Of a stretch of DNA of 9,131 nt, positions 1 to 6,110 are shown piece by piece. The position numbers and the translations under genes are program-made. Every line of letters starts with the position of its first letter. Position 1 is the first letter of the stretch. The notes beneath the pieces are model-generated. The model ran no database searches. It saw nothing but the letters and a program-made list of their open reading frames with translations, and was not told the DNA's origin. This DNA comes from an uncultured Mailhella sp. (GTDB lineage Bacteria > Desulfobacterota > Desulfovibrionia > Desulfovibrionales > Desulfovibrionaceae): the NCBI GenBank assembly GCA_948482415.1, contig CAOMFZ010000088.1, positions 1-9,131 of the forward strand, written 5' to 3'.

Positions 1-102
1 AGCAGAGATAAAAGTTCTTTCCCTGTAAAATTGCAACTATTTTCGGAAACGCTCTGGAGCAGCAAATATAACATTAAATTTATCACTCAATACACCAAAT
101 AA
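1..102 (+). CDS. 3' end of an unidentified protein (partial)
   Basis: Frame 1 is open from the window edge for 33 codons to a TAA at 100-102; the other two plus-strand frames close within 30 bases. The visible tail ends ...KFITQYTK. A Rho-independent terminator on the same strand begins within 10 bases of the stop, which is the arrangement expected for the end of a real gene. The stretch is too short and AT-rich to assign a family, and an open run of this length could occur by chance. I do not recognise the product. Confidence 0.45.
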   Translation, partial: SRDKSSFPVKLQLFSETLWSSKYNIKFITQYTK

Positions 103-106
103 AATA

Positions 107-137
107 AAAGAGCCCGTCAAAAAGGACAGGCTTTTTT
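107..137 (+). terminator. Rho-independent terminator after the left-edge gene
   Basis: AGCCCGTC (111-118) pairs with GACAGGCT (125-132) with one C-A mismatch, across a 6-nt A-rich loop, and a six-T run follows (132-137). It lies just after the stop at 100-102. The opposite strand reads into CTTTTATTTT, so it may also stop leftward transcription. The T-run overlaps the start of the repeat hairpin described next. Confidence 0.7.
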
Positions 138-196
138 ACATATTGTTAGCATGGCGAAGCCATATAAAAGCTTACAATACGTTTAAAAGTTCTCGT
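132..196 (+). repeat. Structured intergenic repeat, copy 1
   Basis: An imperfect palindrome. The outer stem TATTGTTAGC (141-150) pairs with GCTTACAATA (170-179) with one T-T mismatch. The inner stem ATGGC (151-155) pairs with GCCAT (159-163) around a GAA triloop. A 6-nt A-rich bulge (ATAAAA, 164-169) lies only on the 3' side. Weaker pairing continues outward (C139-G181, A138-T182, T132-135 with A185-188). GTTTAAAAGTTCTCGT follows the hairpin. The same architecture and flanking words recur at 8839-8900 with different but still paired stem bases. Function is unknown; a REP-like or MITE-like element, or an RNA structure, are all possible. Confidence 0.7.
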
Positions 197-200
197 CCTG

Positions 201-236
201 AAAAAATCAAGCCCGTAAGGGAATACTTGATTTTTT
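201..236 (-). terminator. Bidirectional terminator downstream of the oxidase gene
   Basis: AAAAAATCAAG (201-211) and CTTGATTTTTT (226-236) form a perfect 11-bp stem. Inside it, CCC (212-214) pairs with GGG (219-221) around GTAA, leaving a 4-nt bulge AATA (222-225). Both strands end in a six-T run, so it can act in either direction. It is 39 bp past the stop of the minus-strand oxidase gene, its most likely client. Confidence 0.75.
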
Positions 237-275
237 GAGGGCTCTTTATATTGTTATTACAAATAACTATTGGAA

Positions 276-1313
276 TTAATATACTTTTGGGATACTGATA
301 AGGTGCATATTAGTTTCCTGCACGGAAGGACAGCCCACCAAAACCATGGTAGATTTGAGCTGACCCTTGAGCATTTCAATATACGCCTTGACGCCTTCAG
401 CTTCACCGCCGACAGCCGCAATGCTGAACGGTCTGCCAATCAGAACAGCATCAGCCCCAAGCGCAAGCATTTTCAAAATATCCACACCGTCACGGATACC
501 GCCGTCCGCAAGAACAGTAAGCTGTCCTTTGACGCGCTGAGCAATTTCAGGAAGGACATCAGCAACTCCCATAGCATGGTCAAGCACGCGTCCGCCGTGG
601 TTTGAAACCACAATGGCATCACAGCCGGCTTCTGCCGCAACACGGGCGTCCGCAACAGTCATAATGCCTTTTAAGATGAACTTTTTGCCTTTAGCATGGA
701 CTTTATCCACAACATGTTTGAGTTCCTGCAGTCCTTTCGGAGAAACAGGACGTCCCATTTTGGCAAGGGTGATTAACCCTGCCGCGTCAATATCCATACC
801 GATAACGGAGCAGTTTGTGGCAGCGGCTTTTTCTAATTTTTCGTCAAATTCTTTGGCTTCCCAAGGCTTGATGAAGGGAATGCCATAACCGCCTGCTTCA
901 GAAATTGCTTTAAAGCCGCTTTCATGGATAAATGCAGGCACACCGTCACCTGTACAGCCGATAATGCCGCTTTCTTTGCAACCGTCCACAATAGCCTTGT
1001 CATATTGTTCTTCGGTGATTTTTCCGCCCATATTAAAGGAAACACCGCCAATAGGAGCAGCCAGTACAGGCAGTTCCAAATTGAGCCCCAAAATAGAACA
1101 GCTGATTTCAGGATCACGCACATCATGGATAAGGCGCATATTGACGTGTATATTTTTCAATGATTTCATATTATTATGAAAAGCAGAACCGGTACCGCAG
1201 CCGCCCATACCCGGAGTTTCACCGGCACACACTCTGCCGTCACAAACGGGACAAACACGGCAATATCCCTGCATACGTTCTTTTGCTGTTTTTCTTACTT
1301 CCTGCATATCCAT
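276..1313 (-). CDS. FMN-dependent alpha-hydroxy-acid oxidizing protein (lactate/glycolate oxidase family)
   Basis: A 345-residue cytoplasmic TIM-barrel flavoenzyme that would oxidise an L-2-hydroxy acid such as lactate or glycolate to the 2-keto acid using FMN. Visible signatures are FILKGI (212-217; K215 fits the flavin-contacting lysine), SNHGGRVLD (237-245; H239 fits the catalytic base, R242 a substrate-binding arginine), LADGGIRDG (268-276) and GRPF (293-296), the last two matching the FMN phosphate-binding region. The N-terminus is unlike classical oxidases: C18, C21, C24, C29 and C39 form a cysteine cluster before GMGGCGTG, a variant I associate with anaerobe homologues. The start is an ATG at 1311-1313 with a good Shine-Dalgarno, GAGGG, five bases plus upstream. 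It diverges from dapL. The substrate, and whether the electron acceptor is oxygen or another carrier, cannot be told from sequence. Confidence 0.9.
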   Translation of the reverse strand: MDMQEVRKTAKERMQGYCRVCPVCDGRVCAGETPGMGGCGTGSAFHNNMKSLKNIHVNMRLIHDVRDPEISCSILGLNLELPVLAAPIGGVSFNMGGKITEEQYDKAIVDGCKESGIIGCTGDGVPAFIHESGFKAISEAGGYGIPFIKPWEAKEFDEKLEKAAATNCSVIGMDIDAAGLITLAKMGRPVSPKGLQELKHVVDKVHAKGKKFILKGIMTVADARVAAEAGCDAIVVSNHGGRVLDHAMGVADVLPEIAQRVKGQLTVLADGGIRDGVDILKMLALGADAVLIGRPFSIAAVGGEAEGVKAYIEMLKGQLKSTMVLVGCPSVQETNMHLISIPKVY

Positions 1314-1348
1314 AAAAAGACCCTCGTTTTTGCTTATATGTTGAATTT

Positions 1349-1377
1349 TCTATAGCATATACAAATTATTTTGTCAC
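1349..1377 (-). promoter_or_regulatory. Candidate sigma-70 promoter of the oxidase gene
   Basis: Read on the minus strand: GTGACA (1377-1372, five of six matches to the -35 consensus), a 17-bp spacer, then TATAGA (1354-1349, four of six). A TGC immediately before the -10 gives an extended -10. Transcription would start about 30 bp before the ATG. The -35 overlaps the inverted repeat at 1368-1398. Confidence 0.5.
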
Positions 1378-1398
1378 TTATTCTTTTTCAGACAAAAT
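1368..1398. promoter_or_regulatory. Inverted repeat, possible operator in the oxidase-dapL control region
   Basis: ATTTTGTC (1368-1375) and GACAAAAT (1391-1398) are a perfect 8-bp inverted repeat separated by 15 bp. The half-site centres are 23 bp apart, about two helical turns. The left half overlaps the -35 of the oxidase promoter. The spacing suits a dimeric repressor or activator contacting one DNA face. The regulator is not identifiable. Confidence 0.4.
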
Positions 1399-1419
1399 TT
1401 ATTTTTTTGAATGCCCTGT

Positions 1420-1454
1420 TTAACATTGCGTTAATAAAAATAATTACTTATATA
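1420..1454 (+). promoter_or_regulatory. Candidate dapL promoter with a small palindrome at its -35
   Basis: TTGCGT (1426-1431), a 17-bp spacer and TATATA (1449-1454) form a plausible sigma-70 promoter, with transcription starting roughly 25 bp before the dapL ATG. A palindrome TTAAC-attgc-GTTAA (1420-1434) covers the -35. The resulting leader is too short for a lysine riboswitch. A GTGAGG Shine-Dalgarno lies at 1476-1481. Confidence 0.4.
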
Positions 1455-1485
1455 TACAAAAAGTTACTTTATAAAGTGAGGATAT

Positions 1486-2706
1486 ATGGTATTAGCAAAT
1501 CATTGTTATCAAAATCTTGCAGGCAGCTATCTTTTTTCTGAAATAGCAAAGAGAGTTAATAAATATTCCGGCGAACACCCTGACAAAAAAATTATCCGTC
1601 TTGGCATCGGCGATGTGACAAAACCACTGCCGCCAAGCGTTATTGCGGCACTGCACAAAGCAGTGGACGAACAGGCAACCCCTGAAGGTTTCCGCGGTTA
1701 CGGTCCTGAACAGGGCTATGATTTTTTGCGTGAAACCATTGTGGAAGACTGCTTCAAACAATTTGGCTTTACCAAAGATGAAATTTTTGTCAGCGATGGC
1801 GCAAAAAGCGATATCGGCAATTTTCAGGAACTTTTTGACACGTCCTGCAAAGTCGCCATTACTGACCCTGTTTATCCTGTTTATGCGGACTCAAACGTTA
1901 TGGCAGGCAGAGCCGGAGCCCAAAAAGACGGACGTTTCCAAGGCATTATCTATCTTTCCTGTACTTCTGAAAACAATTTTGTGCCGGAACTGCCGGCAGA
2001 GCGCCCTGACATTATTTATTTGTGCTATCCCAATAACCCTACAGGCACAGTGCTGACAAAAGCTCAGCTCAAAGTATGGGTTGACTATGCACGGACCAAC
2101 GGCAGTCTCATTTTATTTGACTCTGCCTATGAAGCCTTTATCCGCACGCCTGATGTTCCCCACAGCATTTATGAAATTGAAGGCGCTAAAGAATGTGCTG
2201 TAGAATTTAGAAGCTACTCAAAAATTGCAGGCTTTACAGGACTTCGCTGCGGCTATGTGGTTATTCCAAAGGATTTGTGTCTTAAAACAGGCGACGGCAA
2301 AGACGTACCGCTGCATAACCTTTGGGTGCGCCGCCAAACCACAAAATATAACGGCACTCCGTATATCGTCCAGCGTGCTGCCCAGGCTGTCCACAGCGCC
2401 CAAGGCAAAAAAGAAACAAAAGAACTCATTGACGCCTATCTCCTCAATGCAAAACATATCCGTGAAGGCTTTGCCAATATGGGACTCACTGTTTACGGCG
2501 GTGTGGATGCTCCTTACGTTTGGCTGAAACTTCCTGTCAGCGATTCCTGGAAATTTTTCGATGAGCTTTTGAACCAAGTCAATATTGTCGGCACTCCGGG
2601 ACAGGGCTTTGGACTTTGCGGCGAAGGCTATTTCCGCCTGACCGCTTTCGGCAGCCTTGAAAATACTCTTGAAGCCGTGGAACGCCTTAAAAAATTCAGA
2701 TTCTAA
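1486..2706 (+). CDS. dapL: LL-diaminopimelate aminotransferase
   Basis: A PLP-dependent class I/II aminotransferase of 406 residues, close to the roughly 410 usual for DapL. It converts tetrahydrodipicolinate directly to LL-2,6-diaminopimelate with glutamate as amino donor, bypassing the succinylase and acetylase routes to lysine and peptidoglycan DAP. Family marks in order: an N-terminal NLAGSYLFSEIAKRVN block (10-25), LGIGDVTKPLPPSV (39-52), RGYGPEQGYDFLRE (70-83), YPNNPTGT (181-188), DSAYEAFI (212-219, with D212 and Y215 in the cofactor pocket), and SYSK with K246 as the Schiff-base lysine followed by IAGFTGLRCGY. The start is an ATG with GTGAGG just upstream, and the N-terminal block matches the family from its beginning. 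The gene is monocistronic, ending in a terminator at 2812-2839. The product should be cytoplasmic. Confidence 0.96.
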   Translation: MVLANHCYQNLAGSYLFSEIAKRVNKYSGEHPDKKIIRLGIGDVTKPLPPSVIAALHKAVDEQATPEGFRGYGPEQGYDFLRETIVEDCFKQFGFTKDEIFVSDGAKSDIGNFQELFDTSCKVAITDPVYPVYADSNVMAGRAGAQKDGRFQGIIYLSCTSENNFVPELPAERPDIIYLCYPNNPTGTVLTKAQLKVWVDYARTNGSLILFDSAYEAFIRTPDVPHSIYEIEGAKECAVEFRSYSKIAGFTGLRCGYVVIPKDLCLKTGDGKDVPLHNLWVRRQTTKYNGTPYIVQRAAQAVHSAQGKKETKELIDAYLLNAKHIREGFANMGLTVYGGVDAPYVWLKLPVSDSWKFFDELLNQVNIVGTPGQGFGLCGEGYFRLTAFGSLENTLEAVERLKKFRF

Positions 2707-2708
2707 AT

Positions 2709-2776
2709 AGATGACGCTCGGTCACGAAAAGCGTGGTTTCGTTTTGCTCGCCCTACGGGGTCCGCACTTCCTGTGC
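2709..2776 (+). repeat. Hairpin-rich repeat module after dapL
   Basis: Starts two bases after the dapL stop with AGATGACGCTCGGTCA (2709-2724), a 16-bp word found identically at the end of the TSUP gene (8728-8743). It contains successive small palindromes: TGAC-gctcg-GTCA; ACGAAA (2724-2729) with TTTCGT (2737-2742); CCC-tac-GGG (2751-2759 region); and GCAC-ttcct-GTGC (2764-2776). The last has a counterpart at 8994-9010 with the same loop and a different paired stem. It is richer in G+C than the following 270 bp. No coding potential is seen. A dispersed non-coding repeat is the best description. Confidence 0.6.
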
Positions 2777-2811
2777 TATTTGAAAAAACAGAAATTGCTT
2801 TCCTAAAACAC

Positions 2812-2839
2812 AAAACGGAGGATTTTTCCTCCGTTTTTT
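2812..2839 (+). terminator. Rho-independent terminator of dapL
   Basis: CGGAGGA (2816-2822) pairs perfectly with TCCTCCG (2827-2833) around a TTTT loop. The stem is extended by AAAA (2812-2815) against TTTT (2834-2837), and the T-run continues to 2839. It lies 106 bp past the dapL stop, after the repeat module. Confidence 0.88.
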
Positions 2840-3110
2840 ATGTTTTTTATTCTCACTATTATAAGAAGTTAACAATATCTGCAAATAAGCTGTTTGGAAT
2901 AAGGTATGGTACAATTTTATAACATATTGATATAATCTCATTTCTAACAATTTCATTATGCTATAAAATTTATCTTGCACTTAAAAATAGATAAGAGTAA
3001 ATTCAATTTCCGAAGAAAAACGCCTGTTTTTATTTTACAAGTAAATAACAAATAAATTCAATATATTATATATCCATATAGCACCTATCTCTTTTTTATA
3101 AGGAACGGCG
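2840..3110 (+). promoter_or_regulatory. AT-rich leader with candidate promoters for the diguanylate cyclase gene
   Basis: There is no gene in this 271-bp stretch. Several weak sigma-70-like pairs occur: TTGGAA (2894-2899) with TATAAC (2918-2923, 18-bp spacer), and TTTACA (3034-3039) with TTCAAT (3057-3062, 17-bp spacer). A lone perfect TATAAT sits at 2931-2936. The sequence cannot decide which is used. An AAGGA Shine-Dalgarno (3100-3104) six bases before the ATG sets the downstream start. No riboswitch-like fold was recognised. Confidence 0.35.
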
Positions 3111-4370
3111 ATGTTAATTGACGATATACAACAAAACTTTTCTTCTTTTTCTCCGGGATTTTGGATTTTTACCGGAACTGTCTTCAAAATTGATGAGCAA
3201 ATGAAAAAAATTTTTCATTTTGCTTCCAATGAAATAGAACTGGAAGATTTTTTAAAGAGTATTGATAAAAAGTCCGCAGACTTTATGCAGGCTTTTTTTG
3301 CTTCCTCAGAAATAAATATTTTGAATTTAAAAGTAAAACCAATTATAAATACTGACAGTTATCTGCTTATTCAAGGAAGTGTCATTGAAAGAGACAGCAA
3401 AGGAAAAGCGCTTTGCTGTTCCGGATATTGTATTGAGCTGAAAACACAATTTTCCGTACCAAGAGTTTTGCATTCCAATGAACTCGGCGAATGGGACTGG
3501 AACGGTATTTCCGGGGAATGCCAATTCTGCGACAATTATCATCACATGCTGGGTTATGACCCTGCTGATAATGATTTTCCCAAAACCTTTGACGAATGGG
3601 TGGAGCTTGTCCATCCTGATGATCTTGACGCTGTGGAATTCCAGCGGCAATCATCCATGAACCCTGAATTTGGAGACAAATTTGAATGTTCCGTCAGACT
3701 CAGGCATAAGAACGGACATTATGTCTGGACCATAGGGAAAGGTTTTGTCGCCCAGCGCAATCACCTTGGCCATGCAATTTCTCTTTACGGAACCAACCAA
3801 AGTCTGGAAATTATCCAAAAAAAATACGAGAGTGCCCTGCAAAAAATCAGCATGGATTCCCTCACCAATACCTATACACGGGATTTCTTCTCAAAAAAAT
3901 GGAAAGATCTTCAAAACAGCAATAATTATCCTATCAGCTTTTTATATATTGACGTCTGCTATTTAAAAATGGTCAATGACACATTGGGACACGATGTCGG
4001 CGATGAAATGATACTCAAGTCTGTGAAGATTATTGAGCAAACAATTCAAATGACAAAATTTATTATCAGAATGGGCGGCGATGAATTTCTGGTGATATTG
4101 CCAAACTGTACATCTGAACTGGCGTCAGCATGTATCAATAACCTGATAAAAGCAAAATCACGCTGTGAAGACCATACAATCCCTACAGTCTTTGCCATGG
4201 GCAAATCTTTGATGACAGGCAAAACATCATTAAAAGACACTATTTCTGCCGCAGAAAGAGAAATGCAGAAAAATAAGGAATATTCCCGCAGCGAAGACCG
4301 TGCTGTTTTATTGTCCTATATTGAAAGCATTAAGAAAAAGAAAATAGAATATCACGATACCCGCATATAA
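3111..4370 (+). CDS. PAS-GGDEF diguanylate cyclase
   Basis: A 419-residue soluble signalling protein with no membrane segment. Residues 1-112 look like a degenerate PAS-type fold, ending GSVIERDSKGKALCCSGYCIEL in the style of a PAS C-terminus. Residues about 123-236 are a PAS_3-type domain (GEWDWN, LGYDP, FDEWVELVHPDD, VRLRHKNGHYVW). A short linker leads to a GGDEF domain from about 248 to 405 containing MDSLTNTYTRDFF, DVCYLKMVND (D281 as first metal ligand, N289 and D290 for substrate), LGHDVGDE and an intact GGDEF (322-326). An intact motif predicts synthesis of cyclic di-GMP from two GTP. The RxxD inhibitory site is absent: QMTK occupies that position (313-316). The usual second Asp of the DxD stretch is C283. 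The ATG has a clear AAGGA. The gene stands alone between two terminators. The PAS signal is unknown. Confidence 0.93.
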   Translation: MLIDDIQQNFSSFSPGFWIFTGTVFKIDEQMKKIFHFASNEIELEDFLKSIDKKSADFMQAFFASSEINILNLKVKPIINTDSYLLIQGSVIERDSKGKALCCSGYCIELKTQFSVPRVLHSNELGEWDWNGISGECQFCDNYHHMLGYDPADNDFPKTFDEWVELVHPDDLDAVEFQRQSSMNPEFGDKFECSVRLRHKNGHYVWTIGKGFVAQRNHLGHAISLYGTNQSLEIIQKKYESALQKISMDSLTNTYTRDFFSKKWKDLQNSNNYPISFLYIDVCYLKMVNDTLGHDVGDEMILKSVKIIEQTIQMTKFIIRMGGDEFLVILPNCTSELASACINNLIKAKSRCEDHTIPTVFAMGKSLMTGKTSLKDTISAAEREMQKNKEYSRSEDRAVLLSYIESIKKKKIEYHDTRI

Positions 4371-4376
4371 TATCAT

Positions 4377-4418
4377 AAAAAACTGCCGTATTCAAAAAAG
4401 AGACGGCAGTTTTTTTTT
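4377..4418. terminator. Bidirectional terminator between convergent genes
   Basis: ACTGCCGT (4382-4389) pairs perfectly with ACGGCAGT (4403-4410). The stem is lengthened by the A-run before it and the eight T's after it (4411-4418). A-tract and T-tract flank both sides, so it can terminate the cyclase gene from the left and the metal transporter operon from the right. It fills almost all of the 54-bp gap. Confidence 0.88.
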
Positions 4419-4424
4419 GCATTT

Positions 4425-5231
4425 TTACACGCGCCTGCGCATGACAACAAGCAAAAGCGTATAAATACAAAAAGCAAAAACGACAATGCAGGCGCCGGAG
4501 GAAATATCCAGCGTATAAGACAGCCACAGCCCCAAAAAGCTGAACAGAAAAGAGAAGAAAACAGAAAGAAAAAGCCTTGATTTAAAATGACGGGAGCAAA
4601 GAGACGCGCTGGCGGCAGGTGCAGAAAGAAGTGCCAGCACGAGAATAATCCCCACAACCCGTATCAATAAAATAATACAGCATGTCACCAGCACATACAA
4701 AAAATAATGATAAAAATTTACCGCAACACCCTGCAGGCGTGCAAATTCTTCATCAAATAAAAAGACCTGCCAATCCTTATAAAAAGCAAAAACAGAAAGA
4801 CAGATAAGCAGGCTCAAAAAAAACATTGCCCATACATCAGCCTGTGACACAGCCAGCAAATTGCCGAAAAGGTAAGACTCTATATTGGGGGTAAAACTCG
4901 GTACCAGCCCTATAAAAATAATGCCCAGCGCCATGCCCAGCGCCCAGAATAAGGCAATAAAAATATCGTGGGAAACATGGGATTTTTTATGCAGATACGC
5001 AATAAAAAAAGCAGAACAAAGGGAAAAACCAAATGCCCCCCACATGGGATTAAAGCCCAGTAAACAGGCAAGTCCGATGCCGCCGTAGGCAGTGTGCGCA
5101 AGCCCTCCGCTTATCATCAGCATTTTTTTCTCAATAATAAGATTGCTCATAATGCCGCAGACAATACTGCTTAACACAATGATATAAAAAGCATTTTGCA
5201 AAAATTGATATTCCAGTAAGGCAGAAAACAT
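4425..5231 (-). CDS. znuB: Metal ABC transporter permease, ZnuB/ABC-3 family
   Basis: A 268-residue integral membrane protein, the channel subunit of a divalent-metal importer. About eight hydrophobic segments are visible (roughly 15-33, 48-60, 62-80, 91-110, 132-150, 175-203, 217-239 and 246-263). Family motifs include SGGLAHTAYGGIG (41-53), ESYLFGNLLAVS (118-129) and DEEFARLQGV (160-169), the last probably facing the ATPase. It ends with a basic tail MRRRV. I chose the ATG at 5229-5231 because FSALLEYQFLQ is the usual family N-terminus. A longer frame to 5288 would overlap the ATPase gene and add a 19-residue segment with no family character. The Shine-Dalgarno is weak. It is the last gene of the operon, 32 bp after the ATPase gene. 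Zinc is the likeliest metal; manganese is not excluded. Confidence 0.9.
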   Translation of the reverse strand: MFSALLEYQFLQNAFYIIVLSSIVCGIMSNLIIEKKMLMISGGLAHTAYGGIGLACLLGFNPMWGAFGFSLCSAFFIAYLHKKSHVSHDIFIALFWALGMALGIIFIGLVPSFTPNIESYLFGNLLAVSQADVWAMFFLSLLICLSVFAFYKDWQVFLFDEEFARLQGVAVNFYHYFLYVLVTCCIILLIRVVGIILVLALLSAPAASASLCSRHFKSRLFLSVFFSFLFSFLGLWLSYTLDISSGACIVVFAFCIYTLLLVVMRRRV

Positions 5232-5263
5232 ATTGTATCTATACTCGTTAAATAAAATTTTAC

Positions 5264-6109
5264 TTATTCTTTGGCATGTCCGTGGCAATGCCCTTCATGA
5301 ACATGTCCATGAATTTCATGGCATTGGGAATAATCCATTTCATAGCATTCACCGCTTTCCTCGTCGTGCACATGATAAGGAAGTACGCGGTGCGGATGTC
5401 CATGGGCGATTAAATCCACAGGACAGCCATACATTTTTGTCAAAATTTCCGCATTAAGTTTAGGCTCACCATGATAAATAAGACTTTGACTCAGGCAGGC
5501 AATGCTTTTTACACAGGACGCAATGGCGGATAAATCATGCGTGACCATAATGATGGTCATTTTTTTATTGAATTTTGCCAGCACCTCAAAAATATGCTCG
5601 GAAGACTGCGGGTCAATATTGGCAGTCGGCTCATCAAGGAGCAGAAGTTTAGGCTTTGTCAGCAAAGTACGGGCAAGGAGCAGTTTTTGAAACTCACCGC
5701 CGCTGAGCTCCGTAATAGAACGATGTGCCAAATGCCCAATGCCAAAGAGTTCCAGATATTCCACAGCTTCGTCATACATGGCTTTGGTATAGCGGTAAAA
5801 AAAATGCCATTTTTTATGCAAATTCGCGCCAAGACACACCTCAAGCGCATCAATGGGAAATTCCCGATTGAGTCCGCTTGACTGCGGCATATAGCCAAGC
5901 TCCGCATAATTCTGCTCTTTGCCGAAAATTTTAATAGTTCCGGAATAGGGCACACTGCCGATAATCGCCTTGATAAGCGTTGACTTGCCGCCGCCGTTGG
6001 GTCCTAAAATTCCCAGAAAAGCGCCCTCTTCGATTTCAAGGTTGATATTTCGAAGTGCCTGGTGCTGTGCATAATACACACTGACGTTTTGAACAGAAAG
6101 AGCATTCAT
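5264..6109 (-). CDS. znuC: Metal ABC transporter ATP-binding protein with His-rich C-terminus
   Basis: A 281-residue nucleotide-binding subunit powering divalent-metal import. All ABC motifs are present: Walker A GPNGGGKST (36-44), Q-loop Q76, signature LSGGE (135-139), Walker B LLLLDE (155-160), D-loop and switch H191 in VTHD. The C-terminal YGCPVDLIAHG...HRVL motif (227-243) is typical of zinc/manganese importer ATPases. Beyond it lies an unusual tail: residues 236-278 contain 12 histidines and three cysteines (C255, C263, C275), densest in 263-278. This could bind or sense the cytoplasmic metal and limit import, but that is inference. The start lies one base after the binding-protein stop, implying translational coupling; the Shine-Dalgarno is weak. 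Confidence 0.95.
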   Translation of the reverse strand: MNALSVQNVSVYYAQHQALRNINLEIEEGAFLGILGPNGGGKSTLIKAIIGSVPYSGTIKIFGKEQNYAELGYMPQSSGLNREFPIDALEVCLGANLHKKWHFFYRYTKAMYDEAVEYLELFGIGHLAHRSITELSGGEFQKLLLARTLLTKPKLLLLDEPTANIDPQSSEHIFEVLAKFNKKMTIIMVTHDLSAIASCVKSIACLSQSLIYHGEPKLNAEILTKMYGCPVDLIAHGHPHRVLPYHVHDEESGECYEMDYSQCHEIHGHVHEGHCHGHAKE

Positions 6110-6110
6110 A

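Noticed and set aside
107..247. Calling the left hairpin block a MITE
   Set aside because: Terminal repeats are only 9 bp, no clear target-site duplication is visible, and two arms are explained as terminators. Kept as an observation, not a mobile-element call.
270..605. 111-codon plus-strand open frame opposite the oxidase gene
   Set aside because: It lies antisense within a well-supported gene, shows no protein family features and begins in the spacer only because the stop-poor antisense frame extends there.
1455..1485. Lysine riboswitch upstream of dapL
   Set aside because: The predicted leader is only about 25 nt, and no large structured element lies between the promoter and the start.
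2753..2980. 75-codon open frame on the minus strand downstream of dapL
   Set aside because: It runs through the dapL terminator stem and the repeat module, its composition follows the AT-rich spacer, and the start lacks a ribosome-binding site.
5232..5288. Longer permease start at 5288
   Set aside because: It would overlap the ATPase gene and add a polar segment ahead of the conserved family N-terminus.
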